From Agriotes lineatus (Eukaryota; Arthropoda; Insecta; Coleoptera; Elateridae): a DNA stretch of 64,000 bases. The position numbers and the translations under genes are program-made. Positions 10,675-21,640 of this stretch are shown here, piece by piece; position 1 is the stretch's first letter; every line of letters begins with the position of its first letter. The DNA lies in contig OW679202.1 of NCBI GenBank assembly GCA_940337035.1, positions 22,645,224 to 22,709,223 of the forward strand, read 5' to 3'. Below the pieces are notes generated by a model. That model saw only the letters and a program-made list of their open reading frames with translations, made no database searches and was not told the DNA's origin.

Positions 10675-13600
10675 GTATTTGATATCTAACATTAAGGTGG
10701 AACTTCTCTCATAACTTTAGGATTATTCCATGTAAACAGCAGCTCCGTTTGTTAAACAAATCACAATACTGTTTTATTTAAATTATACAAGATAACTTTA
10801 AACTCTATTATTCTGCCAATTAAATAGGTAAGTCGTGTAAATTTTCAATCTGGTGGTTGTAGTTTTTGTTGAACCATAATTCGACATTGAACCATGTATT
10901 TATGCATTGAACTAACTATCGATGCTTTATTGTACGCAATATTTATGTCAGTTTGGGATTCCTTTTCTTAGTCATTATTTTATCTATTATTCTGGTCGAA
11001 TCGAAACTGGATTAATATATCTAAGTAATTATAAATTTCGAAGTATTATTTCGTGTGGGAGTTTGGCCTGAGAATAAGATCAAAGCAAATTCTTCTGAAT
11101 CTCTGAACTGAAATTTCTAAAATATCTAATACCAGATCGATGGGAGATTGCAGTGATTGTTTTTTTTAATATGCGATAAAATCTATTTTTAGGGTCAAAA
11201 TATGTGCAAGTCGCTTTTACTTTTATCACCATGAGTGATTAGTCATGGATGGGGAAAAGTTATTTACGTAGTCACGGACAAGATAGTGAATAAAAAGCAC
11301 TCCACCGATTCATTTTGATAGAAATGACTGGTCTTGATTTCTGAAAGCTCCAAGAAAGGAAAGTGCGAATGTTTAACCATTACCGAAGAGCCCGAATATT
11401 CTCGTTGCGAGTTTTTTACAATATATCGTCGCTGTAATAAAGCGATTTCTTTCGCTTAAAACTATTAATCGCAAAGTGGCAACCGTAACACTAGACTAGA
11501 GGATTATATAACTACCCGCAAAGCAACAAACGCTTCGTCCTTAATAGTCGATGAAAGTTGCAGATGTCTAACCGCGCTGGCCTCATTCTTCTTCGTTAAA
11601 TTTTTTAATTAGCATTTAATTCGGTATCGTGGAAGGTGCGCGTGAGAATAGGGTAAAGGGAAAACCAGTCCTGGGTGAGTTGGAACTATGGCTAACGGAG
11701 GAAATTATGTAATTGCCAGCAAAAAGCAAATAAAAGCCGATTTTGTCGCTTTTTAACTGCCTCCGTTTTCGTAAATAATTTGAACTGGATCAGTTCGGTG
11801 CTTGCCTTGCGACTGGTTCTGGCGTTATATAATTTCGATTGGACACTATTAAAATCGAAAGTAGCGTAAATTGTCGCTGTTCGTTCCTTTCCACAATGGT
11901 TGCAATAATTGGCCGTTTCCACATTCTACACACAATTATATCTTCCTTATTGATTTTAGCATATGCTACACGGATAGCAGTTTTTAGGATTCTCGGCGTT
12001 TTAGGTAACTTGTTTGGTTAAAGAATTCATATATAATATATACTTACGGTATAGGGAACAGTTAACTAATGGAAGACAGTGGTTCTTTACTCGCGTAGTG
12101 CATCCAAGTTAGTGTCATTAAACGAGCAAGCTGTGGCTTTGGTTGCATACTAATACGCGCGTATGAAAATCCATTACATTTTACAAGCTATTTTATAATA
12201 ATACGCCATTTGCTTACTTTGTACTAATTAAACGGCACATTTAGTAATTAATTCGTTTTTACTTGATTATTCGTGTGAATTAATATTTGAGTTTTAGATT
12301 ATTCCCATTGCTATGCCAGATATTTTTGTTTATTTACTTATTAGCGTCGCATATTGCCCAATCCCTTTACCCTTTAACAGGTAAAATTAGTATATAGAAA
12401 AACGAAATTTTAATTCGTATGCGTTCTTTGAGATGGCAGGAAACCGAAAAACAACGTTTTTATCAAAAATCTATTTGCAGTTTTCAAAAGATGCTGGTAA
12501 ACCGTTCTACCAGTGAGCATTCAGGACAAAATATGTTGTGAATGTTTACTGGTATAATGGATATACCATTACATAATATTGTTGAGTTATAATTACTGAA
12601 TAACATTAGCATTTTATCCTCGCGATGAAATACGTGTTTTTTCGTTCGCGAAATAAAAATTTCCAATTTACGAAAAAACGGTACTTTGGTCTTAGCAACG
12701 AATACATTTGCTTACTGTCAGTTCTTGTTATCTAGCAACCACGTAAACACACCGAAATCATGCGTTTTTCGGCCTGGAAACACGACCGAAAAGTATATAT
12801 TTTTGTTCAATCTGAGACACAATATGTACTTTTGTAAAAAGCGTGAAAACGCTTGCTATAAATAAAAATTAATATTTTGAAGTAGTCTTCTGGTAACATT
12901 TCTAACAAACAATTCAATTACATTAGCATATTTTTTATTAGTGTAGTTAGTAGCGACTATTTGATCACTTACAAAATAACCTTCCGTGAACAGAAATAAC
13001 ATACACTTTTCAAGAGGGTGCAAAAAACAGAAATTATTTGAATGGACAAAGTTAAATAGTTTTTGAAATTTGAGCTGAATAATATAAACACTTGCGAGTG
13101 AAACACTAACGTTTTGTTTAAAATCGTAAACAATCCGGGCCGCCGCCACCTCAAAAATTTAGCTAAAATGTGTGAACGTAAATATTTTCCTAGCACAATA
13201 TAGTAGCAAAACCAATTCGATTATATCTTCAGCAGATATCTTTAAAAATACTCGAAACACAAAAATTAATTGTATAACACCATAACACGTACATTATTAC
13301 TAAAAAATTGGACATAAGTAAATATAGACAATATTTGCGACGCAAATAAAAGGTAATACTGTCATAAAGGGATTTTTATTTTAATTATATTTGGCAAAAC
13401 TCTTAAGATACAAAAGGAAGCTTTTGACAGTAGATAATTTTTAATGAACTGAGAAAGAAGTAGTAGTAGTAGTAAAATAGTTTCTACCTTAAACATCCAA
13501 TAGAACTCTTATCAAACAGCTATTTGTATACTAAGGCACTGAAGTTGTAACTTTTTATGATGAATGTGGATTTAGTTGCAGAGGTAAATAAATCACACGA

Positions 13601-14061
13601 GTGTTAAAAAGGAACTTCAGCGCCAAGGTGTACAATTGCAATCATACAGAGGTGCACGGTTTTTCGTTACTAAGGCAATTTTTAAATTTTTTCCTTACAT
13701 TATAACTGGCTATTGTCAGTGGCGTTCCCTTTTTTCAAATCATTTAAAAAGACAGTAATGACAGTGACATTTAAAGAAGTTTGAGACGCGTACGATTAAA
13801 AGGAAAAGTGCGTGCATCTTTGGATGATCGTTTTGAAATCGAGAATCGTGAAATTAAAACTTTTTAAAAACTCTTTTTAGGTTATGTTGACGTTTTCTAC
13901 CTGGCGTCATGCTAACTGCAAAAAGTCGTAAAACAATGGATTACTTCACTGCCCATTACTCGTATTTTAATGACGATTCGGCGTTCTTCACTGCCGATTT
14001 GAAAAAAAGTATTGATTTTATTAAAATCCATCGACACCGTGCGAAATGGTTGATAATATAA
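10675..14061. other. Unassigned AT-rich stretch
   Basis: No gene or transposon recognised. Small open frames (60-97 residues) show no family motifs and are scattered on both strands. A short (TAG)n run lies near 13460-13475. This may contain intron or intergenic DNA of an unseen host gene. Confidence 0.3.
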
Positions 14062-14063
14062 TA

Positions 14064-14776
14064 TACCGGGTGAGACTAGGACCATGCTTTTATCTTCTTT
14101 ATTTATGAACCGATTTTAAATTTAAAACTAGAACATTAGACATAATGTCTGATTAGGTAGATATAGTAAAAAATTGTCGATTCGATTTTTTAAATGGACC
14201 ACCCTGTATATTTTATGCTTTTCGGAATCCACGACTCAAAATTACGTATAACATATGCCAAACTTTTCAAAACGAAATCAATGTTGTGAGGGGAAAATCT
14301 AGTCTAATTGACTCGAGTAACTCATAATAATAGCTATTTTATGAAAGAATAAAATTTGCTAAACGTGTTTTTTAAGAAAGTCATTTTTGGATGGCACCTA
14401 CTTATGGCCATCGTTTCATCAGAAACAAATTTGATTACCAATCTAACGATATGCATCATGCACTATTTTATCTTTACATAGAGCTGAAAAATATTTTAAT
14501 TGATCAATTTTCTAAATATTCTTGTGTAATAACTAAGCATATTTGGCAAAACTGTCGTATGTAATTTGAGTCATAAGATTCCAATATATATTATAGGGCG
14601 ATCCATCTAAAAAAATCGAAGTTAAAATACCTCCGATGAATCCGCCAGTCAACTATTTTGAGTATATCTGTCAGTCAATCAGAAATTATTTAATATTCTG
14701 CTTCCAAATTTCATCCAAATCGATTGATAAATAAAGGGTACTATAAGGATAGCTTCAGTCTCATTGTCACCCGGTA
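14064..14776. mobile_element. Foldback MITE with TACCGGGTGA ends
   Basis: Left end TACCGGGTGAGACTAGGACC, right end the inverse form (TCTCATTGTCACCCGGTA), both bordered by TA (14062-14063 and 14777-14778). Similarity of the arms continues inward through TTTATTTATSAAYCGATTT. A further common motif, GGACCACCCTGTATA, lies inside at about 14197-14211, possibly the end of an older insertion. About 713 bases, no coding capacity. Confidence 0.7.
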
Positions 14777-14779
14777 TAT

Positions 14780-15315
14780 CGATTTACTAACAGCCAACCA
14801 ATTTTCAAGGCACAATGTTTTTCTCTGTCGATGAGTGTTTGGCAATAAATATTATTTCAAATGGAATTTTAAAATGTGAATACTGAAACTGAACAGTGCC
14901 CTGTAAAGTTGGATGAGAATAATAAAACTGCATCTACTTTTGATTTGATTTTATCAGTGGCGAATTTAAGGAGGAAAAAATGGGCAGTTGCCGCTTGGGT
15001 CCCCCATTAAACAAATACAAATTTGTTTTATTATTTAAAAGGATCTGGCAGTGTATAATGTGTATGTTCGTGAAGTACACACAAGGGCGGTTGTGGATTT
15101 TCTACTGTACGTTTTATGATCAACTTGTTGCTATTTTGCTTTATAACAAGGAATATATTATAACACTGAAAAAAAGACGCTCTTAACTTAGGACTAACAA
15201 ACTATAAAACTGTAGGTTTGCTTTTTGGATAAGGTATGTTTAAACATGAAGATAAGGTATTTATTTATTTATATTTGTCTATTGAACATAAGTATTATGT
15301 TACATAAATATGTTA
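14780..15315. other. No feature recognised
   Basis: AT-rich DNA. One 68-residue plus-strand frame at 14980-15186 starts after GGAGGAAAAA, but it has no family motif and nothing supports it as a gene. Confidence 0.3.
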
Positions 15316-16554
15316 TTATGGGTTAGAAATAAATTTAAACTTTAGAATAGACCAAAATAGCTTTGGAAAGAAATAAAATATAAGAATATTTGAAAATGTA
15401 TAGAAAAAAATGTACCTACGAAAATAATTATTTAGCGCCTTTTTGGCTATATCAGGCCGTCCCCTCTTCCTCTTTAGCCCAACAGGTACACTTTTCGCTT
15501 CGATGGGCACCTTTACTTGTCCCCAAAATGACTAACATACGTACTGTTTCAAAAAACTTAAAGGGCACGGGACATGATCTCAACATTTTCAGTAAAGCAA
15601 ACTTTACTTTTTTACTTAAGTTATTTTTATAACTTTCAGAGGTTTAAGAAAACTATCGAAACATTCCCATTCTTTAATCAAAACTTCAGTAGCATTCGTT
15701 GATTGTATAAAATATGTTCTTTTCATCTTCTTTTTCTTCAAACATCTTCGGTTTGAGTTTCACCCATTGATAAGCATTAGTCCAAATATTTGTTGTTAAT
15801 TTTAGCTTGAAGCAAAAGGCTTGTGATTAGGGTTTTCCGGATTACGTTCATATAACAATTTTTCGACCAAAGAACTTTTCAAAACTTCCATAAACTGACC
15901 CACTGGAAGTCGCTCTCTCAGTGTGCCATATCTTTTCGAAATAATTTACAAAGTCATTTATCATTTGCTTAGAGTTACCCTCGAAGTTTACCACTTGTAG
16001 CGACTGTAAAAGTATTGTCGTCTGTGCAAAGTTGTAGAGCATGAATATCTTTACCAATTAATGTTTTTCTTTTATATTCCAGATCATTGATTCCATGTTT
16101 TTCAAAACATGAAAGAGGCATTCAAGTCTTCGAAACGGTGTTCCAAATACTGTATTAAATCTGTTTGCGATCGCCATACTTGCATCTGCAAGCAGTACAT
16201 TTGGTTCCAAAATAGTTCCTCTTTATTTCTTCTTTTTTTAGTTTTCTTCAGTCCATTTTGTGACATAGGTCTCCTTTTCCTGTTTCCACCTTGGTTTGTA
16301 AGTTCTTTCAGTATCGACCACCTGTACATCTGAAGGTAACTTTCAATCCTTCCGTTGAATTGAATGACGTGTTTTCTTCAAAATTTGTTCACTTTTAACA
16401 AACTCCTAGGCGTCTCTCGAACTATTAAACACAGGTTGTTAGCACCACACTTTCGTCTTCCCTGGCTTTCGCTGTACAGGCATTGCACTGTCCGTATCGG
16501 ATTCATCTTCATGGAAATTGACAATAAATTCTTGACACAAACTCATTATAACAC
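15316..16554 (-). pseudogene. Mutator-like (MULE) transposase, degenerate
   Basis: Read on the minus strand from a candidate Met at about 16554, the N-terminus has MPVQRKPGKTKVW, a signature shared by insect MULE proteins. The MULE core follows as LLADASMAIANRFNTVFG (catalytic aspartate region) and RLECLFHVLKNMESMI, matching the family's C-x2-H helix. Next comes MINDFVNYFEKIW, and near the C-terminus VPVGLKRKRGRPDIAKKAL, a basic AT-hook-like tail. Multiple frameshifts and stops separate these blocks, and the segment between the N-terminal domain and the core is shortened. The enzyme would act in cut-and-paste transposition; this copy cannot be active. The hAT at 16679 is inserted just upstream of it. 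Confidence 0.65.
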
Positions 16555-16678
16555 TTCAACAAATAGCGTTTAAATTTATAAAAACGTAAACGTAAAGAAA
16601 AACATAACCTGGACACGGTTGACAACAAGGTGAAGCACGCTTATTCAGCGAGTGCCAACATAATTATTGCGTTGCGTT

Positions 16679-17957
16679 TAGAGCTTACAATACCGGGATT
16701 CCGGGATCCCGAATACCGGGATCCCGGCCGAATTTTGTCCGGTATTGAAAACCGGTATTGATGTAGAAAATACCGGTATTTCGGTATTAAAATTTTCCTA
16801 TAAAAAATACATTTTATAAGCCGTTCACGATCTTTTTGGGTCAGGTGAGGCTATGACCATCGAGTAATTTTGTTGGCAGAACCTCTGTTGCAATTAAACG
16901 CCCTCATGGAAATTGACACTTTTTGTGTTAGGTTAGGTTGTTTTCAGTTTAAGGTTATATTTTCTGAATTGGTACATTGTTGCCGGATATTCTCTAGTCT
17001 CCACATCCACTCGCGTTCTTGTAAATTTGGTCTGTCCTTTTTAAATTGGAAGTAGCATCGTTTAATGGAAATTTTTTGTTGTAACAAAATTATTTTGGGC
17101 ATTTTGACTTTTCCTTTGACGGAAATTAAAATTATTTTTATACATTTGATAAATCATTTATTTTCTTACGAATATTAAAATAATAAATCTGGCAATGTGG
17201 TGGCAAGAAAATGTCGAACAGACACTGGCAGAAAAAAAATTGCATCCGCTACATCATCGAATCAGGTAGTCCAACATGAAAAGAAAAGCATAGCCAACTC
17301 TGTCCCAAAAAGGTCCTGAACGGCTTATATATAAATCTTTACTCCAGTTAAAGATGAAATATGTCTCATTATGGTACCAATAAATCAAAAATCAAAAACG
17401 TTTTAAAAGAGGATCATCAAGATAACACATAATATGTGTAAAACAAGTCTATTATCAATAGAAACGTAAACAGCTCCCAGAATACATGACAGTTCAGACA
17501 ATTCTCAAACCCGGCGTGGTGCGACGGCGCGCGCGATATAGTAAACACTACACTCCTACTCCAAAGTATTTGAGATTTTAGCAAAGGAAATTAATATTTG
17601 TCGTGAATTTTAATTTATTGGTTTGTTGGTTTATTAGTTACACATAAAAAACTAATTTTGTTATATTTATAGAATTTCTTAGCTGTTATATTTTCATCTA
17701 CTTTATTTATCTATCTACTTATAAACCAAAAATATTAAGGTAATGGACTTTATTTTGTAGTCATAGTTAATCTTAAAAATACATTTTTATTCGTTTTTGT
17801 TGATATTATTTTTAAATATGTCATAATAACTACTAGGTAAAATCGAATAATTAAATTTTCTAATAGTAATACCGGTGTTAATACCGTTATCCCGGTATTA
17901 AAAATTTTGAATGCCGAATACCGGTTTTAAGATTTTGGCCCGGTATTGTAAGCACTA
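16679..17957. mobile_element. hAT-type element with TAGWGCTTACAATACCGGG ends
   Basis: The left end is TAGAGCTTACAATACCGGG and the right end is the inverse of TAGTGCTTACAATACCGGG. The flanking 8 bases are identical, GTTGCGTT at 16671-16678 and 17958-17965, which proves insertion with an 8-bp duplication. Subterminal CCGGTATT motifs recur at both ends (16681-16795 and 17870-17945). The inside has an inverted pair (about 16815-16850 against 17265-17335) and a short frame with MWWQENVEQTLAEKKL near 17200, faintly hAT-like. No transposase is complete, so it is non-autonomous. Confidence 0.88.
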
Positions 17958-17965
17958 GTTGCGTT

Positions 17966-18600
17966 CCGTTCACATTACTCTGTATCATTCAATGGCTGCA
18001 CGTTTCAAAGTGCGATCTATCGTTTGTTAGTGCAACCCTTTTTAAGAGCGTGTTAAAATCATTTAAAAGTGGAATATTTTTCTTCAAGTCGTAAACTATT
18101 ATAAGAGTGAACTCTAGTTTTTAGGTTCTGGAAGATTTAATAGGAGTTAATGTTGTTTTTTCACAGTGCACTTTCTTATTAGAAAGTGATATACATACAT
18201 ATATATTATTTTTCGTGCATTGGACATTGTTACTGTAAATAATTTAAAGGATTTTTTTGTGTATTTACAAGCTGGAATTGAGTTAGAACACGAAAAAAGT
18301 AAAAGCAAACTGCACAGTCGTTCAAATATAAATATTGGAACTTTTTAAGTTGTTACCGACTAGTTTTCTTAGCGGTGGGGAAACCGACCCAAGCATTAAA
18401 GGTTAAACGTTATTTTTTCATCAATAAAAAAAGTTATTGCCAAACTCCAAACTCGTGTTCTTTTCCTATAATTACTAATTTTTTGTGTAATTATATGCTC
18501 GGAATATGAAGTAAAAGAGTGGATGAACAAAACGAAAAGAGTGGGAGAACGGAAGTTACAATAGACGGCTACTAATCCGAGAAAGCAAAACTCGATAATA
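17966..18600. other. No feature recognised
   Basis: AT-rich DNA. The part next to the hAT probably continues the upstream flank of the MULE at 15316-16554, since the hAT interrupts sequence that was contiguous before insertion. Confidence 0.3.
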
Positions 18601-18602
18601 TA

Positions 18603-19395
18603 TACAGGGTGTTATGTAAATGAGTGCAAATATTTTAACCCGTAATAGAACTGGCTAAACTGAACAACTTCTCTATTTATCATTTTTTCGAAAATTTAAA
18701 ACAGTTTTACTCTAAAAATGCATACCCGCCTATGGAATAATATTTTAATTTAATGGTGCAAAACACAAAAAACACATCTTTGATATGCAAACCAACAAAA
18801 ACTACATAGATACCATATATATAATACACATATATTGCTAGTAGGGCCTGGAAACGTCAGAAAACATTACGGCGCCGTCATAGTCTCACTTAGAGTATAA
18901 CGCGTCTCGTGCGCATGCGTGAGAATTCGAACTCCGCCTTTAGAAGCGAATTTTAAACTTAACCACTTCCCCATTGGCCGGACGACGCCGCGGCGCTTGC
19001 ACACAGCTCACCATTATACATTGAAGAGTTGGTTGTCTGTCTCACTTCCTTGGTAAGTTTCCCACTCATAGCCGCTAGCAATATAGTAAGTATTAGATAT
19101 ATGATAGATACTGATAAAACTTTTAGTTCACATCTGGTCACCAACGTACTTTATCAGTTGAGGTAGGTAATTTATTGACCGCATGTTTTTTGCGCAAGAA
19201 CTTTGCAATTTTAAGATGCTTGTATCGTTCAACTTTAACTTAAATTTGCTTACCAAGCGGCTCATCAAATTTAGGGCAGATAAATGATTGAAAAAATATG
19301 CGATTAAATGAAAAACGATAGATAGAAAAGTTGTTCATTTTGGTGAGCTCTATCACTGGTTAAAATATTTGCATTCATTTCTATAATACCCTGTA
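18603..19395. mobile_element. Foldback MITE with TACAGGGTGTTAT ends
   Basis: The left end reads TACAGGGTGTTATGTAAATG and the right end is its near-inverse. Pairing continues for about 90 bases through GCAAATATTTTAACC and GAACAACTTYTCTAT. The left flank is TA; the right flank is TG, so the duplication is imperfect. The middle includes a CpG-rich block at about 18875-19030 unlike the arms, perhaps captured DNA. The element lies immediately after the stop of the LINE fragment at 19405. Confidence 0.7.
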
Positions 19396-19404
19396 TGCAT
19401 CGGT

Positions 19405-19835
19405 CTATAGCGTTCTCCGACGCTTTCCGACGCCTAACCTCCACTGCTCTCTATTGGCCCATAAATTATCTGGCATTTCTCGTGCCCTTATTTCCTTCTC
19501 TCCAGCTTTTCCTGGGCCTTCCTCTTTTCCTTCTTCCACTCGGTGACCATTGTAAAATTTGTTTTGGTAATCTTTCTTCCGACATGCGTTGTACGTGACC
19601 ATGCCATATTAGTTGTTTTGTTTTTATGTCGTCTACTATTATATGTTTCACGTTCATTATTTCTCCGATTCTTTGATTTGTTACTTTTTCTCTTTTCGAT
19701 CTTCCAGCAGCCCTTCTCCAGAAATCCATTTCTGTGGCTGTTGGTATTTCTTCTGTTTTCTCTTTTAGCTGCCATACGTCACTGCCATATGTTATTACAC
19801 TTCTAATAATGGAATTGTAAATCCTCCTCTTATTT
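19405..19835 (-). pseudogene. RTE-like LINE reverse transcriptase, C-terminal fragment
   Basis: On the minus strand the fragment begins at KRRIYNSIIRSVITYGSDVW (end of the RT thumb), continues with MDFWRRAAGRSKREKVTN, IIVDDIKTKQLIWHGHVQRM and RLPKQILQWSPSGRRKRGRP, and after a frameshift near 19500 ends with NLWANREQWRLGVGKRRRTL and a stop. This is the usual C-terminal end of insect non-LTR elements of this type. Cleavage and reverse transcription functions are lost because the RT core is absent. The N-terminal partner of this fragment is probably 20930-21640. The foldback at 18603-19395 follows directly. Confidence 0.82.
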
Positions 19836-20041
19836 GTAAACTGCAGCGGGTTATTAGTAAGGGTACGTAAACTGCAGCGGGGCCATAAAATTAACTTTGA
19901 CAACTAATCACACCAATTACCCTCACACTTTATTCAGACTTGGGACTGACGAAATATACATTTTAAATATATATTTGGCCTGTTTAAAAATTATAGAAAA
20001 GCTTATTTCCACTTTTTTTTAGACAAATAGCATGCAAGTAT

Positions 20042-20368
20042 CGTGAGATTATTTAAAAACGGGACAGAGAGTGCCATGGAGTATCTGTTTTAGATTCGAA
20101 CTTTGGTTAACAACCATTTGTCAATTTATTAACTTAACCTTAAACAAGTCATAAGCTTTATTAAACGTCAAAAATTACAGTAAATGTTCAAAGAGAGTGC
20201 GTTGGAATTTCTGTCTTTGAACATTTACTGTAATTTTTGACGTTTAATAAAACGTATATCTTGTTTGAGGTTAAGATAATAAATTGACAAATGGCTGTTA
20301 ACCAAAAATTGAATCTAAAACAAACCGAAATTCCATGGCACTCTGTCCCGTTTTTAAATGATCTCACG
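20042..20368. mobile_element. Palindromic foldback element, copy 2
   Basis: Same family as 10369-10674. Starts CGTGAGATTATTTAAAAACG and ends AAATGATCTCACG. The arms include TTGTCAATTTATTAACTTAA, absent from the left arm of copy 1. The central hairpin (TAAACGTCAAAAATTACAGT, loop AGAGTGCGTTGGAATTTCTG) is almost unchanged between copies. It is inserted in the MULE-like block. Confidence 0.78.
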
Positions 20369-20477
20369 GTATTTTTGTGTTTTCGACATTTGGTTTTTTG
20401 TTTTTTTATTTATTTTTAATCACCAAATGAAATTACTTCTTCTGTATAACGACATCGCCAAAGTGATGGCATACTTG

Positions 20478-20801
20478 CTACAAGAAACTCAGTCTAGTTA
20501 TAGATCCGTTTTTGTACGCGGACAAACTAACTTCTAAAAAATGTTGTTTCTTCAACGTTTCGCGGTTCACTTTTTTCTTGATGGCAATGCTCATTTTAAC
20601 GTAAGTTTCTGTTTGATACTCCAAGAGAGTTTGAACGAAGATGTTCAGATTCGGATGGGAAGTGCCGAAGTTTTTATTGAAATGAGAGTGGAACGACTCG
20701 CATCCATTAGTCGTTCGACACATCTCTGCCGAGGGTGATGCCCAGATAGATGACGGAAAGAGAGCCTCTTTGGAAACGTAGGTGTATGGAATTCCATCCA
20801 T
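20478..20801 (-). pseudogene. MULE-type transposase C-terminal fragment
   Basis: An open frame of 107 residues with SSIWASPSAEMCRTTNGCES followed by FHSHFNKNF and SHPNLNIFVQTLLEYQTETY. The pattern 'TTN-x-CESFHSHFN ... HPN-x-F' occurs in the C-terminal part of Mutator-like transposases of insects. The catalytic core is not visible upstream, so this is only a terminal fragment. Position between GTAAACTGCAGCGG repeats suggests it belongs to the element bordered by them. The fragment could instead be an exon of a domesticated MULE, but nothing supports expression. Confidence 0.55.
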
Positions 20802-20929
20802 TCGTTAGACCATGGTAATTACCCGGCAACTGTCATTAACATGAACCCGCTGCAGTTTACATACTTTTCGAGACACTACCTGGCTATTACATGCTTATGA
20901 GGATTAATCCGTTGCAGTTTACGTACGTC

Positions 20930-21640
20930 CGAGGCTTTTCCATTTTTCAGTTGTTTGCATATATTCTTTATTTCATTTATATTTATCCTTATCGGCGACA
21001 TTATGACATTTATTTTAGTTTTCCCACTTTAATTGTTTTGGAACTCAGTTCTCTTCTCTGTTAATAAATATTCGAAGTAATTTTCCCATTTTTTCTAATG
21101 TTATTGGTGATATTATATCTCGTTCTTGACTTCGTCGTAGGTTCTCTAACAATTTCCAGCTCTCCGTACTTTTTTCTCCCGCCTAGATAAAGTAGGGACA
21201 AGAAATCAGACGACGTGCGCCACCAAACAAATTTTAGTGACGACATAAATACCACCATTAGATTTACAAAACCGATATTTATTTTCTTCTTTACAGCTCA
21301 TTTGAAATCATGCGTTTGGTTTAAGCTTAATCAATTATCAATGGAAAATTAACAATTTAAGCTAAACTAAAATTTGCTTGGTGGCGCACGTCGTCTGATT
21401 TCTTGTCCCTACTTTATGTATTTATCGTATCACAATTCCTTTCCCAAGTTTAATTTTTATTTTCTGTTATTTTTTGTCCAACTCTAGTTTGTGCTTCCTT
21501 TATATTCCACTTTATCATAATCTCTGTTTGTTGTTAAGTATTTCTTGCATTTCATCTTTTTGATTGCTATTTCTTGTTCAATTTCCATATCCCACTAATA
21601 TGGTTTACTTTTGTTGTTTGATTCTCTGGCCGCGGCATGG
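20930..21640 (-). pseudogene. RTE-like LINE, linker and RT start, broken by a MITE
   Basis: On the minus strand: NNKSKPY, WDMEIEQEIAIKKMKCKKYL (linker between endonuclease and RT), then after the MITE at 21190-21414, KMGKLLRIFINREE and INEIKNICKQLKNGKAS, the entry to the RT domain, where the sequence stops at 20935. Frames shift several times. The order and spacing agree with the C-terminal fragment at 19405-19835 being the rest of the same element, with the RT palm lost. Confidence 0.62.
21190..21414. mobile_element. Small TA-flanked MITE inside the LINE
   Basis: Left end AAGTAGGGACAAGAAATCAG, right end its exact inverse, with the arms extending about 45 bases (through GACGACGTGCGCCACCAA). 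Bordered by TA at 21188-21189 and 21415-21416. About 225 bases. It separates the two halves of the LINE linker sequence, so it inserted after the LINE. Confidence 0.8.

Larger units (their letters stand above)
19836..20922. mobile_element. DNA transposon insertion (MULE-like) replacing the LINE RT core
   Basis: Both borders carry the motif GTAAACTGCAGCGG: at 19836-19849 and again at about 19865-19879 on the left, and inverted at about 20850-20863 and 20909-20922 on the right. Between them lie a MULE transposase C-terminal remnant (20478-20801) and a palindromic element (20042-20368). The LINE sequence stops on both sides of this block, with the RT domain missing. I do not see a clean target duplication, so the exact outer ends are uncertain. 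Confidence 0.55.

Noticed and set aside
16910..17060. Captured host exon inside the hAT at 16679
   Set aside because: A 61-residue frame without domain; not enough to claim gene capture.
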